Source: Hyphomicrobiales bacterium (GTDB lineage: Bacteria > Pseudomonadota > Alphaproteobacteria > Rhizobiales > Xanthobacteraceae). Taken from it: 64,000 bases of DNA. The notes beneath the pieces are model-generated. The model was not told the origin of the DNA. It saw only the letters and a list, made by a program, of their open reading frames with translations, and did no database searches. The stretch spans positions 122,538-186,537 of the forward strand of contig WHTM01000004.1 in assembly GCA_009377755.1 (NCBI GenBank), in the 5' to 3' direction. The position numbers and the translations under genes were made by a program. Shown piece by piece: positions 1 through 7,320 of this stretch (its first letter is position 1; the number at the start of each line of letters is the position of its first letter).

Positions 1-260
1 TTGCCCCACTTGAACAGCCGCCCGAGCTCGGCCAGCGCCTTGCGGTGGCGTCCCAGCACGAGGCATCCCGAGGTATCCCGGTCGAGCCGATGCGCTAGGG
101 CCGGGGCGCGCGGCAGGCCGAAGCGAAGCGCATCAAAGTGGTCTTCCAGGCTCTCGCCGCCTTTCGGGCCGCGATGCACGGCGAATCCGGCCGGCTTGTC
201 GACGACCAGCATCAAGCCATCGCGATAGAGGAGCCGCGCCACCATCTCTTCCGGTGTCAT
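1..260 (-). CDS. RluA-family pseudouridine synthase, N-terminal part (cut by window edge)
   Basis: Reading the minus strand from ATG at 260 gives an open frame to the window edge. It begins MTPEEMVARLLYRDGLMLVV and contains HRLDRDTSG around residue 63, the catalytic motif of RluA-type pseudouridine synthases, whose Asp attacks the uridine. There is no N-terminal S4 domain, which matches the short RluA subgroup of about 220 residues that modify rRNA or tRNA. Only about 86 residues are visible. The gene is divergent from ftsY with about 18 bp between the two ATGs, so the two promoters must overlap the coding starts, or one start is further inside than assumed. Confidence 0.85.
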   Translation of the reverse strand, partial: MTPEEMVARLLYRDGLMLVVDKPAGFAVHRGPKGGESLEDHFDALRFGLPRAPALAHRLDRDTSGCLVLGRHRKALAELGRLFKWG

Positions 261-278
261 GGTGAAACCGCTATCACG

Positions 279-1229
279 ATGCCCAGCATGAATGACAGCA
301 CCGCACAATCGGCACGAAGCTGGTGGCAGCGTCTCACCGGCGGCCTCAAGCGCACGTCTGCCTCGCTCGGCAGCGCGATTTCCGACCTGGTCTCGAAGCG
401 CAAGCTCGACCGGGCGATGCTCGACGAGATCGAGGAGGTGCTGATCCGCGCCGACCTCGGCGTCGACGTGGCCGGCAGGATTGCCGCCGCCGTCGGCGAG
501 GGCCGCTACGACACGGCGATCTCCGCCGAAGAGGTGAAGGCGGTACTGGCCTCCGAGGTGGAGAAGACACTGACCTCGGTGGCTAAGCCCCTCGACATCG
601 GCGGCGCGCGGCCGTTCGTCATCCTGGTGGTCGGCGTCAACGGCTCCGGCAAGACCACCACCATCGGCAAGCTCGCGGAGAAATTCCGCCGCGAGGGCCG
701 CACGGTGATGCTCGCGGCCGGCGACACCTTCCGCGCCGCGGCGATCGACCAGCTCAAGATCTGGGGTGAGCGGACCCGCGCACCGGTGCTGGCGCGCGAG
801 CCGGGTTCCGACGCCGCGAGCCTCGCCTTCGACGCGCTCACCGCCGCCAAGGCGCAAGGGATCGACGTGCTGCTGGTCGACACCGCCGGCCGGCTGCAGA
901 ACAAGGCGGCGCTGATGGGCGAGCTCGACAAGATCGTCCGGGTAATGAAGAAGGTCGACGCCGGCGCGCCGCACGCGGTGCTGCTGGTGCTCGACGCAAC
1001 CGTCGGGCAGAACGCGCTGGCGCAGGTCGAGGCGTTCCAGAAGACCGCGGGCGTCACCGGGCTCGCCATGACCAAGCTCGACGGCACGGCGCGCGGCGGC
1101 ATCCTGGTCGCCGTCGCGGCAAAGTTCGGCCTGCCGGTGCACATGATCGGCGTCGGCGAGGGCGTGGACGATCTGGAGCCGTTCGTGGCGCGCGAATTTG
1201 CGCGGGCGATCGCGGGGCTGGACGGATGA
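279..1229 (+). CDS. ftsY: Signal recognition particle receptor FtsY
   Basis: FtsY is the SRP receptor GTPase that docks ribosome-SRP complexes at the inner membrane for co-translational insertion. The 316-residue product has a short N-terminal helical region followed by the NG domain. Visible motifs are the P-loop [21 protein letters not shown] (G2/insertion box), DTAGRLQNK (G3) and [10 protein letters not shown] (G4). The long acidic A domain of E. coli FtsY is absent, which is normal in Alphaproteobacteria. The frame is open upstream to 138, but ATG 279 is preferred because the upstream residues do not look like FtsY. ATG 288 is an alternative. Confidence 0.95.
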   Translation: MPSMNDSTAQSARSWWQRLTGGLKRTSASLGSAISDLVSKRKLDRAMLDEIEEVLIRADLGVDVAGRIAAAVGEGRYDTAISAEEVKAVLASEVEKTLTSVAKPLDIGGARPFVILVVGVNGSGKTTTIGKLAEKFRREGRTVMLAAGDTFRAAAIDQLKIWGERTRAPVLAREPGSDAASLAFDALTAAKAQGIDVLLVDTAGRLQNKAALMGELDKIVRVMKKVDAGAPHAVLLVLDATVGQNALAQVEAFQKTAGVTGLAMTKLDGTARGGILVAVAAKFGLPVHMIGVGEGVDDLEPFVAREFARAIAGLDG

Positions 1230-1240
1230 AACTCTCAACC

Positions 1241-1335
1241 GTCATGCCCGCGAAGGCGGGCATCCAGTACGCCGAGATGTCGCGGTCGAGCATCGGCGCC
1301 ACGGATTACTGGGTCCCCGCTTACGCGGGGACGAC
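1241..1335. repeat. Intergenic palindromic repeat (CGCGAAGGCGGG family)
   Basis: The spacer between ftsY and yciB starts gtcatgcccgcgaaggcggg and ends gggtccccgc-ttacgcggggacgac. It carries two GC-rich hairpins (cccgc-gaa-ggcggg type and tccccgctta-cgcgggga) and the ATCCAGTA / ATTACTGG pair that links them. This arrangement is typical of dispersed intergenic palindromes in Rhizobiales. A diverged relative is at 14547-14590. Confidence 0.75.
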
Positions 1336-1374
1336 ACCTTGCTTGTGGCAATGCACGACCGACAAGGGCTCGCG

Positions 1375-2010
1375 ATGACCCAGCAGAAGCAACTCAACCC
1401 CCTGCTCAAGCTCGCGCTCGATCTTGGGCCGCTGGTGCTGTTCTTCTGGGCCAATGCCAAGCCGGCGCTATTCGCGCCGCTGCTGACACCGTGGCTGCCG
1501 GACGGCCTCGTCACCGGCGAGCGCGCCGGCATCTTCGCCGCCACCGCCGTGTTCATGATCGCGGTGCTGATCGCGCTCGCGGTTTCCTATGCACTGACGC
1601 GCCATCTGCCGATGATGGCGCTGGTCACGGCGGTGATCGTGGTGATCTTCGGCGGACTGACGCTGGTGCTGCACGACGAGCTGTTCATCAAGCTCAAGCC
1701 GACCATCATCTATGTGCTGTTCGGCGGCGTGCTGCTCGGCGGGCTTGCCTTCAACAAGCTGCTGCTCGGCATCGTGTTCGATCAGGTGTTCCACCTGACA
1801 GATGAGGGCTGGCGCAAGCTCACGATCCGCTGGGCGCTGTTCTTCTTTGCCCTCGCGCTGCTCAACGAAATCGTCTGGCGTACCCAGTCGACCGATGTCT
1901 GGGTGAGCTTCAAGGCGTTCGGCGTGCTGCCGCTGACCTTCATCTTCGCGGCATTTCAGTATCCGCTGCTGCAGAAGTACGAGGCGAAGGCGGAGACGCG
2001 GCGGGAATAG
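1375..2010 (+). CDS. yciB: YciB/IspZ-type inner membrane septation protein A
   Basis: This is a polytopic inner membrane protein of the YciB (septation protein A) family, implicated in envelope integrity and cell division. The 211 residues hold five to six hydrophobic segments. Near the N-terminus [17 protein letters not shown] is typical of the family, as is [19 protein letters not shown] in the C-terminal half (also LNEIVWRT). ATG 1375 ([12 protein letters not shown]) was chosen. ATG 1351 is a close in-frame alternative, and the frame upstream of it is translated repeat. It lies 145 bp downstream of ftsY, a common neighbour in Rhizobiales. Confidence 0.9.
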   Translation: MTQQKQLNPLLKLALDLGPLVLFFWANAKPALFAPLLTPWLPDGLVTGERAGIFAATAVFMIAVLIALAVSYALTRHLPMMALVTAVIVVIFGGLTLVLHDELFIKLKPTIIYVLFGGVLLGGLAFNKLLLGIVFDQVFHLTDEGWRKLTIRWALFFFALALLNEIVWRTQSTDVWVSFKAFGVLPLTFIFAAFQYPLLQKYEAKAETRRE

Positions 2011-2061
2011 AGCTGATGAAATGTCGGCCGAGCGGCACCGGTGCCGCGGAAGGCGTGCGGT

Positions 2062-2955
2062 TCACCGCCGGGCCTGGCGCAGGCACAGGTACTCCCAGAC
2101 GATGGTCGCGCCAGCGAGAGCCGTGATCTCCGCAACATCGTAGGCCGGAGCTATCTCGACAACGTCCATTCCGACGAAGCGTATGCCCCCGAGACGGCGC
2201 AGGATCGCCTGCGCCTGCCAGCTCGCCAGGCCCCCCACCTCTGGCGTACCCGTGCCCGGCGCGAAGGCGGGATCGAGCGCGTCGATGTCGAAGGTCAGGT
2301 AACACGGGCCGGAGCCGACAACTTCGCAAAGGCTTTGTGCGACCGCCGCGCACCCCGTTTCGTGCACATCCTGCGCCGAGAGGATGGTCACGCCTTTACC
2401 GAGGGTCCACTCATGAACCTCACGATGGACGGGCGATCGGATGCCGACCTGGATCATGCGTTTGGGATCGACAATGCCTTCCTCGATTGCGTGGTAGAAC
2501 ACTGAACCGTGGGCATAAACCTGACCGAAGTTCTCGGACCACGTGTCGACATGAGCATCAAAATGCACCAACGCCACTGGACCGGTTCTTTTCGCTAGGG
2601 ATCGGAGCAGTGGCAGTGTGATTCCGTGGTCCCCACCGATGGCCACGAGGTGTTCAAGACCTGCGGCCTGCTCCTCGATCAGCAGTAAGCTGGCTGGAAT
2701 ATCGCCAAGCGCAATTCGGATATCGCCAATATCCGCAACAGGCAAGGCCGCCGGATCGACCCAATGGACCGGATGGGCGCCGTCGACAAGCATCCGACTG
2801 GCCTGCCGGACGGCCGCAGGTCCGAAGCGCGCCCCGCTCCTATTGGTGGTGCCGATGTCGAAGGGAATGCCGGCAATGCAAATCGGCGAGGCGCGGTCTC
2901 GGCGCTCGATGCCGAGGAAAGTGGGGGGCGTGGCGAATGTTGCTGGGACGCTCAT
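2062..2955 (-). CDS. speB: Agmatinase (ureohydrolase family)
   Basis: This enzyme probably hydrolyses agmatine to putrescine and urea with a binuclear manganese centre. The 297 residues carry all three ureohydrolase signatures: GGDHGITLPLL, HFDAHVDTW and TFDIDALDPAFAPGTGTPEVGG (the last two bases of the motif region taken in two parts, FDIDALDPAFAPG then GTPEVGG), giving the His and Asp metal ligands. The start ATG overlaps the stop of the upstream arginine decarboxylase gene by 4 bp (ATGA), so the two are translationally coupled. Arginase or guanidinobutyrase activity cannot be excluded from sequence, but the decarboxylase partner argues for agmatine. Confidence 0.9.
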   Translation of the reverse strand: MSVPATFATPPTFLGIERRDRASPICIAGIPFDIGTTNRSGARFGPAAVRQASRMLVDGAHPVHWVDPAALPVADIGDIRIALGDIPASLLLIEEQAAGLEHLVAIGGDHGITLPLLRSLAKRTGPVALVHFDAHVDTWSENFGQVYAHGSVFYHAIEEGIVDPKRMIQVGIRSPVHREVHEWTLGKGVTILSAQDVHETGCAAVAQSLCEVVGSGPCYLTFDIDALDPAFAPGTGTPEVGGLASWQAQAILRRLGGIRFVGMDVVEIAPAYDVAEITALAGATIVWEYLCLRQARR

Positions 2956-3524
2956 GAGTGAGAGTCGTCCGGCCTGGTGAAGCGGAACACTGCGGCCGAC
3001 ACAACGCAAGTCCAGCGGCCGTCAGCCGCGCCCTCGGCCGCGGCCGTGAGCGAGAGGCTGTCGACGAATAAGTCACTCATCTCGTAGACGCGCCGGCGCT
3101 CGTTCCACGCAGCGTTTGGGTCGAACTCGATGCCGAGGGTGGACGCCAGCATCGTGGCCGCGAGATCCTCCGCGTATTCGCCGCTCTGCGCCTCCGTCAT
3201 GCCGAAGCCGTGGTGCTCCGAGATGTAGCCATAGATCGAGGGGTCCTTCGGTCGCGCCAAGCCAATGCTGGCGCTGATGCGCCGCCCCGGCTCGCTCGTT
3301 TCAGACCGTGCCATGACGCAGAAGGTAATCTCGCCGGGCTGCAAAGTAGGGATTCCGAGCTCAGCAGGGATCAGCTCGCAACCGGGCGGCAGGATTGACG
3401 ATACGCTGACGAGATTCTGCTGCTCGATATCCGCATCGCGCAATGCGTACTCGAAAGCCGTGAGCTGATGGCGATGGACGCCCACGCCCCGGGTGAGGAA
3501 AGCGCATTGGGGAATCGGAAACAT
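2952..3524 (-). CDS. Pyruvoyl-dependent arginine decarboxylase
   Basis: This gene makes a small proenzyme (190 residues) that cleaves itself to form a pyruvoyl cofactor and decarboxylates arginine to agmatine. The self-cleavage motif LVSVSSILPPGCE lies at residues 38-50, with Ser42-Ser43 as the expected cleavage pair, followed by IPAELGIPTL. The C-terminal half has EITFCVMARSETSEPGR and YGYISEHHGFGMTEAQSGEYAED, both typical of the PvlArgDC family. ATG 3524 (MFPIPQCAFL) starts at the conserved beginning of the family. It forms a two-gene operon with agmatinase, which gives a complete arginine-to-putrescine route without a PLP-type decarboxylase. Confidence 0.9.
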   Translation of the reverse strand: MFPIPQCAFLTRGVGVHRHQLTAFEYALRDADIEQQNLVSVSSILPPGCELIPAELGIPTLQPGEITFCVMARSETSEPGRRISASIGLARPKDPSIYGYISEHHGFGMTEAQSGEYAEDLAATMLASTLGIEFDPNAAWNERRRVYEMSDLFVDSLSLTAAAEGAADGRWTCVVSAAVFRFTRPDDSHS

Positions 3525-3595
3525 TTCAGGTCCTATAGTGTGTCGACGGGTCACGCACCTTGCTGTCAAACACTGGCGGTAACTGGAGGCTCGCA

Positions 3596-3742
3596 ATGGA
3601 TACACTCTTTTGCCGCAGCATGTATACCGCGCGGCGAGCCCCGCACTTCGAGGCGCCCGTTCAAGTGCGAATCCAGCGACTGTTATGGGCCGAGGGCTGC
3701 TTCGCGGTGATGGAGAACGCCGCTGCGCGTCAGGGCGCGTAA
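3596..3742 (+). CDS. Possible small protein, 48 residues
   Basis: A short open frame lies between the divergent decarboxylase gene and the convergent triple-RidA gene. It starts at ATG 3596, 6 bp after a strong GGAGG Shine-Dalgarno sequence, and reads MDTLFCRSMYTARRAPHFEA onward, ending MENAAARQGA. The last 13 bp overlap the 3' end of the neighbouring minus-strand gene. No family is recognised. The good ribosome binding site is the main support. Chance occurrence in GC-rich DNA is possible. Confidence 0.35.
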   Translation: MDTLFCRSMYTARRAPHFEAPVQVRIQRLLWAEGCFAVMENAAARQGA

Positions 3743-5046
3743 GCCCAGGCCTCGATCATGACGGTCGCGCCTGGCACCGGCAGTGGGGCTGGCACCTCGA
3801 TCGCGGTGAATGGCAGCGGACGTCCGCTCAGTCGGCGCTCCCATGCCTTATAGACAGGATAGAACTCGGCGATGTCAGTTTGGAACAGCAGCACGCGCAC
3901 GACATTGCCGAGCGAGGTTCCGGCTGCTTCGCAGAGCCTTGCGATGCTGTCGATGATCCATTCGGCCTGCACCTCCGGCGAGGAGGAGAAATACGGCTGG
4001 CGCGGGTCCACCGTGGCCGAGCGCACGAGCCCTTGATGGTCGATCGCCATGAGCGCCGAGATGAAAAGGAGATCGCCCGCCTTCACCGCCTGCGGCTGAT
4101 GACGGAACGGGGTGACCACGCCGGCGTCGATATGGCGCTTGGTGGCGGCGCTGCCAGACTTCACCGCGAGCACGTTGATCTCGATCTTGCCATCGTAGGG
4201 GGCAAGCCCGTGCTCGATGCAGGGAATGATAGAGAACGTCGGCCCCGAGGCGCCGAAGTGCCGCGACCAGACCTCGTTGAAGGCCGAATAGTCCTCGCGG
4301 TCGGTGAGATAGACCTGCGCGTGGACCACGTCCTCGAGTCTCGCGCCCGCGAGCTTGAGTGATGGCACGATCCGCTCGGTAATGATGAACTCGGTCTCAA
4401 GCTTGATTGACTGGCCGCCCCACTGCGCGCCTTCCGCCATCAGCGCTGCCGCCGCAATGCCGTTGCGCTTCGGCTCGTCGCCGACCGCCATCGACGTGAT
4501 CCCGGGAATGAAGATGAAGTCGCCGACCGTCAGCGCGGGAGAATAGCCGGAGGTCGGGCGACCCTTGAGTTGCTCGTGCTTGAGATGCTCGATCTTGAAG
4601 TCCCTCGCCGGCACCACCCCGATCGCCTGGATGTTCATGTCGGCCGCCGGCAGCAGGAATTTTCGCTGCGCAATCGACGTCGAGGGTGGAATACGGCCGC
4701 TCAAAAATTCCCGCCGGACGTATTGGTAGGGCGGCACCGCCGTGACCGTTGTGTAATACTGGTCGGTGCGCACGAGATTGGCGCGGTCGCTGCCGGCGGC
4801 GCGCAGCACAGCGTCGAGATTCTGGAATATCGTTGCAGCCTCGTTTTCGCGCTTGGGCAGCCCCCGGTGCGGCATATGTTCGGACAGCACGTCGGGCGCG
4901 ATGCCGCTGACGAAGTCCTGCGCCATGACGCCGGTCGCGAACACCCAGCGGCCGGCCTTTATGCCTTGCGCAAACTTGACCTTTCCCGAGCCGAGTTCGA
5001 CCGGCAGCAGCGGCTCCACGGAGAAGGCCACGCTCTTCTCATTCAT
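3730..5046 (-). CDS. Triple-domain RidA/YjgF-family protein
   Basis: The 438-residue product is three RidA-like (YjgF/YER057c) domains in one chain, roughly residues 22-147, 165-295 and 312-438. Each has the pattern of the single-domain family: a glycine-rich early strand (FATGVMAQD, IPGITSMA, FISALMA), a middle helix with ATIFQNLDAVLRAAG or similar, and a final strand (NIQAIGVVPA, KIEINVLAVK, VMIEAWAYAP). RidA acts as a homotrimer with active sites between subunits, so this chain may fold as a covalent trimer. The Arg that binds the carboxylate in enamine deaminase RidA is not evident in any of the three domains, so the reaction is unknown. ATG 5046 starts MNEKSVAF. Confidence 0.85.
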   Translation of the reverse strand: MNEKSVAFSVEPLLPVELGSGKVKFAQGIKAGRWVFATGVMAQDFVSGIAPDVLSEHMPHRGLPKRENEAATIFQNLDAVLRAAGSDRANLVRTDQYYTTVTAVPPYQYVRREFLSGRIPPSTSIAQRKFLLPAADMNIQAIGVVPARDFKIEHLKHEQLKGRPTSGYSPALTVGDFIFIPGITSMAVGDEPKRNGIAAAALMAEGAQWGGQSIKLETEFIITERIVPSLKLAGARLEDVVHAQVYLTDREDYSAFNEVWSRHFGASGPTFSIIPCIEHGLAPYDGKIEINVLAVKSGSAATKRHIDAGVVTPFRHQPQAVKAGDLLFISALMAIDHQGLVRSATVDPRQPYFSSSPEVQAEWIIDSIARLCEAAGTSLGNVVRVLLFQTDIAEFYPVYKAWERRLSGRPLPFTAIEVPAPLPVPGATVMIEAWAYAP

Positions 5047-5384
5047 TGAAATCCTCTTCACTGGACGGGTAAAGGTTCGATGCGGCGGATGCAAAAGTCA
5101 GCGTCGCCCGCATTCGGATGAAAGTCCATCCTGCATCGAGCGGGCGATTGCCGGTCATGCTGATCCGTAGGGTGGGCATTGCGCATTCTCGGGGCGTTGT
5201 CGTTTGCACAAACGGCGCGCGCGCGATGCCCACGCGATAGGCATTCGCTCGTGGGCGAATCCGCTTGCCAGAAATGCTCAAAAACCGGTTGTAGCTGGCG
5301 CGGTTCCGTCATCAACTCCCCATGTACCCTCGCCCACTCCGGCCCTGCCGCTCGCGGACAGCGCCCCAGGAACAGGAGCGACTT
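5047..5384. other. Intergenic region, no gene seen; contains a REP-like hairpin
   Basis: This is the divergent spacer between the triple-RidA gene and the orphan tctC. No open frame here resembles a protein. An imperfect inverted repeat pairs gtgggcattgcgc (5172-5184) with gcgcgatgcccac (5221-5233) and encloses a smaller palindrome cgtttgcacaaacg (5201-5214). The preceding gtaggg links it to the GTAGGGTGGG repeat family also seen at 7136-7222 and 33881-33976. Confidence 0.55.
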
Positions 5385-6380
5385 ATGACGCCTCGTCTGC
5401 GATTCTGCCTGACGCTGTTGGGCACGATTGTCTTCGGCATGACCAGTGGCCTTTCCGTGCACGCGCAAAACTATCCGAGCCGGCCGATCACATTCGTCGT
5501 GCCGTTTGCGCCGGGCGGATTGACCGACGTCCCGGCCCGCCTGGTGGCGGCGCTGATGCAGGAAAGGATCGGCCAGAACATCGTGGTCGAGAACAAGCCC
5601 GGCGGCTCGGGCGTGGTCGGCGGCACCTATGCCGTGCGAGCAACGCCGGACGGCTATACCCTGCTCGCCAATTCGCTCGCCGACACGCAGAACCTGTACT
5701 ACATTCCGGTCCCCTACAGCGCGGTTGATGATTTTGCCATGATCGGCCTGATCGTGGAGGGGCCGCCGCTCGTGCTCATCATCGACGCCAAGCTGCCCTA
5801 CAAGTCGCTCGCCGAACTGATTTTCGACGCCAAGGTCAACCCAAAGAAGATCAGCTTCGGCACCTCCGGTCCTGCCACTTCGCCCGCGATCTCGCTTACG
5901 CAACTCAATTCACTCGCCAAGACCGAGATCGTTGGCGTGCCGTATCGCGGCTCGGGGGAGGCGGCGCGCAACGTGGCGGGTGGCGCAATCCAGGGCACGT
6001 TTGCCTTCTATTCGCAGGCCAAGCCGCTCGCCGACGACGGCAAGGTGCGCGCGCTCGCGGTGGCAAGCGCGGAACGCATCGCAGCGTGGCCCAGCGTGCC
6101 GACCATGGAAGAATTGGGGTACAAGAACTTTGACCACCGCGGCTTCGTCGGGCTCGCCGCGCCCGCCAAGACGCCAAAGCCGGTCATCGCCTTCCTCAAC
6201 AAGCATCTGAATGAGGTTCTCCAAACCGAGGTGTTTCGCCAGCGCATGGCGGCGTTGGGCATGACGGCTCCGACCGAGAATACACCGGAGAAATTCGCCG
6301 ATTTCATGCGCCGGCGAACGGCCCGACAGGCGGAATTCGCCAAGCTGTCCGGTTATGCGCCGATGTCGGCGCCGCGCTAG
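5385..6380 (+). CDS. Bug/TctC-family tripartite tricarboxylate transporter receptor
   Basis: This is a periplasmic solute-binding protein of the Bug family, 331 residues. A signal peptide spans about residues 1-26 (LTLLGTIVFGMTSGLSVHAQ), followed by the family opening YPSRPITFVVPFAPGGLTD. Later motifs are VENKPGGSGVVGG and ATPDGYTLL. ATG 5385 is preceded by AGGAG. No membrane components are adjacent, so it is an orphan receptor. Such proteins often serve a distant TctAB, here possibly tctAB at 11206-13209, or take part in sensing. Its TAG stop codon is part of the CTAG end of the first palindrome of the array at 6377-6707. Confidence 0.9.
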   Translation: MTPRLRFCLTLLGTIVFGMTSGLSVHAQNYPSRPITFVVPFAPGGLTDVPARLVAALMQERIGQNIVVENKPGGSGVVGGTYAVRATPDGYTLLANSLADTQNLYYIPVPYSAVDDFAMIGLIVEGPPLVLIIDAKLPYKSLAELIFDAKVNPKKISFGTSGPATSPAISLTQLNSLAKTEIVGVPYRGSGEAARNVAGGAIQGTFAFYSQAKPLADDGKVRALAVASAERIAAWPSVPTMEELGYKNFDHRGFVGLAAPAKTPKPVIAFLNKHLNEVLQTEVFRQRMAALGMTAPTENTPEKFADFMRRRTARQAEFAKLSGYAPMSAPR

Positions 6381-6452
6381 TGGTCCGATTCTAACATTCG
6401 CATCCCATTTTGGCAGACGCGTTTGCGAATGTTAGAATCAAAGGACCACTAG
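6377..6452 (+). repeat. CTAG-ended palindrome, copy 1
   Basis: The arms are ctagtggtcc + gattctaacattcgca on the left and tgcgaatgttagaatc + aaa + ggaccactag on the right. All 26 paired positions match, there is a 3-nt AAA bulge on the right arm, and the loop is 21 nt. The first CTAG includes the TAG stop of the upstream tctC gene. Strand is given by the side of the A-rich bulge. Confidence 0.9.
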
Positions 6453-6466
6453 GAAGTATAAGTTTT

Positions 6467-6544
6467 CTAGTGGAGTTTGGATTTGACATTCGCTTCGTGA
6501 GGTCGCGGCCGGGTCGGTAGCGAATGTCAAATCCACTCCACTAG
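6467..6544 (-). repeat. CTAG-ended palindrome, copy 2
   Basis: The outer arm ctagtggagt pairs with actccactag and the inner arm ggatttgacattcgct pairs with agcgaatgtcaaatcc. All 26 positions match. The bulge is TT on the left arm (AA on the other strand), so the element is inverted relative to copy 1. The loop is 24 nt. Its terminal CTAG (6541-6544) is shared with copy 3. Confidence 0.9.
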
Positions 6545-6618
6545 TGCCGCCGATTTGAAGTTCCTACAGCAGTTGCAGCAAGCTCGTTCAGGAACTTCAA
6601 ATCGAAAAGCGGCACTAG
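6541..6618 (+). repeat. CTAG-ended palindrome, copy 3
   Basis: The outer arm ctagtgccgc pairs with gcggcactag and the inner arm cgatttgaagttcct pairs with aggaacttcaaatcg. All 25 positions match, with an AAAA bulge on the right arm and a 24-nt loop. It abuts copy 2 by sharing one CTAG. Confidence 0.9.
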
Positions 6619-6631
6619 AATCATAGGTTTG

Positions 6632-6707
6632 CTAGTGCCCCTCTGCTTCCGAAGTTCGTGTCGGAACGTGCTGCAATGTATCACGAACTTCGGAAGCGGG
6701 GCACTAA
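6632..6707 (-). repeat. CTAG-ended palindrome, copy 4
   Basis: The outer arm ctagtgcccc pairs with ggggcactaa (one mismatch at the last base, CTAA instead of CTAG) and the inner arm gcttccgaagttcgt pairs with acgaacttcggaagc. The bulge TCT is on the left arm, so the orientation is inverted. The loop is 23 nt. It ends 27 bp before the RidA start codon at 6735. Confidence 0.88.
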
Positions 6708-6734
6708 ACACGATCACGACAAGAGGTACTGGCA

Positions 6735-7130
6735 ATGGTAACGATCAACAGGATCAATCCTGATGGCATATCCAAGCCATTTTCGAATTACTCACACGTC
6801 GTCACGGCGGAGGGCGCGCAGAGGCTTGTCTTCTGCGCCGGCCAAGTGGCGGCGGATGAACAAGGCAATATTTTGCCGCCCGACGACTTTAACGCGCAAG
6901 CCGAAATGGTCATGCAGAATCTCATCAAAGCGCTTGCCGCGGGCGGCGCGAAACTCTCCAATGTGACCAAGATCACCATCTATATCTGCAACCCGCATGA
7001 CGTGCCGAAGGCGCGCGGCATTTTGCAGACCTATTTCGGCGATCATCCACCTGGCAGCACGCTGTGCATTTTGCGCGGGCTTGCCAACCCCAATTTCATG
7101 CTGGAGATCGAAGCAATCGCTGTCGTGTAG
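6735..7130 (+). CDS. RidA-family protein
   Basis: This single-domain RidA/YjgF protein of 131 residues belongs to a family that includes imine/enamine deaminases acting on reactive PLP-enzyme by-products. Visible family features are VFCAGQVAADEQGNILPPDD, the helix MVMQNLIKALAAGGAKLSNV and the C-terminal strand MLEIEAIAVV. An Arg (ILRGLANPNF) lies near, but not clearly at, the position of the catalytic Arg of E. coli RidA. AGAGG precedes ATG 6735. The palindrome array lies immediately upstream and therefore probably inside its 5' untranslated region or promoter. Confidence 0.88.
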   Translation: MVTINRINPDGISKPFSNYSHVVTAEGAQRLVFCAGQVAADEQGNILPPDDFNAQAEMVMQNLIKALAAGGAKLSNVTKITIYICNPHDVPKARGILQTYFGDHPPGSTLCILRGLANPNFMLEIEAIAVV

Positions 7131-7135
7131 GCACC

Positions 7136-7222
7136 GTATGGTGGGTTAGCGCGTCAGCGCGTAACCCACCATTTACCTATGTGATCGGTGGGTTACGCGC
7201 CTTCGGCGCTAACCACCCTACG
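7136..7222. repeat. Paired hairpin repeat (GGTGGGTTA...TAACCCACC family)
   Basis: Two hairpins lie in tandem. The first pairs tggtgggtta-gcgcg with cgcg-taacccacca (7139-7171). The second pairs ggtgggttacgcgc with the downstream gcgctaaccaccc (about 7187-7219, one base shorter on the right arm). It lies between convergent genes, where it could also act as a bidirectional transcription barrier, although no T-run is present. Confidence 0.7.
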
Positions 7223-7320
7223 GATGCCGGTTCAAAGTGTTTTGACGTTGAAGGAGGCGCCAATGCCGACACGCAGAGCGTTCGGGAAGCTGTTGGCGCG
7301 GCGGCGGCCTCTGCCGGGGC

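Noticed and set aside
3640..3690. tRNA-like segment (gttcaagtgcgaatcc) near 3661
   Set aside because: No acceptor stem, anticodon arm or cloverleaf could be built around it. No other tRNA was recognised in the window.
5322..5384. Longer N-terminus for the TctC-like protein starting at 5322
   Set aside because: The ribosome binding site and signal peptide fit the ATG at 5385. The upstream residues are Arg/Pro/Ala-rich and not signal-like.
6377..6707. CRISPR array or tandem terminators as explanation of the palindromes
   Set aside because: The units are not identical direct repeats with unique spacers, and no T-runs follow the stems. The sharing of CTAG ends and alternate orientation do not fit either.
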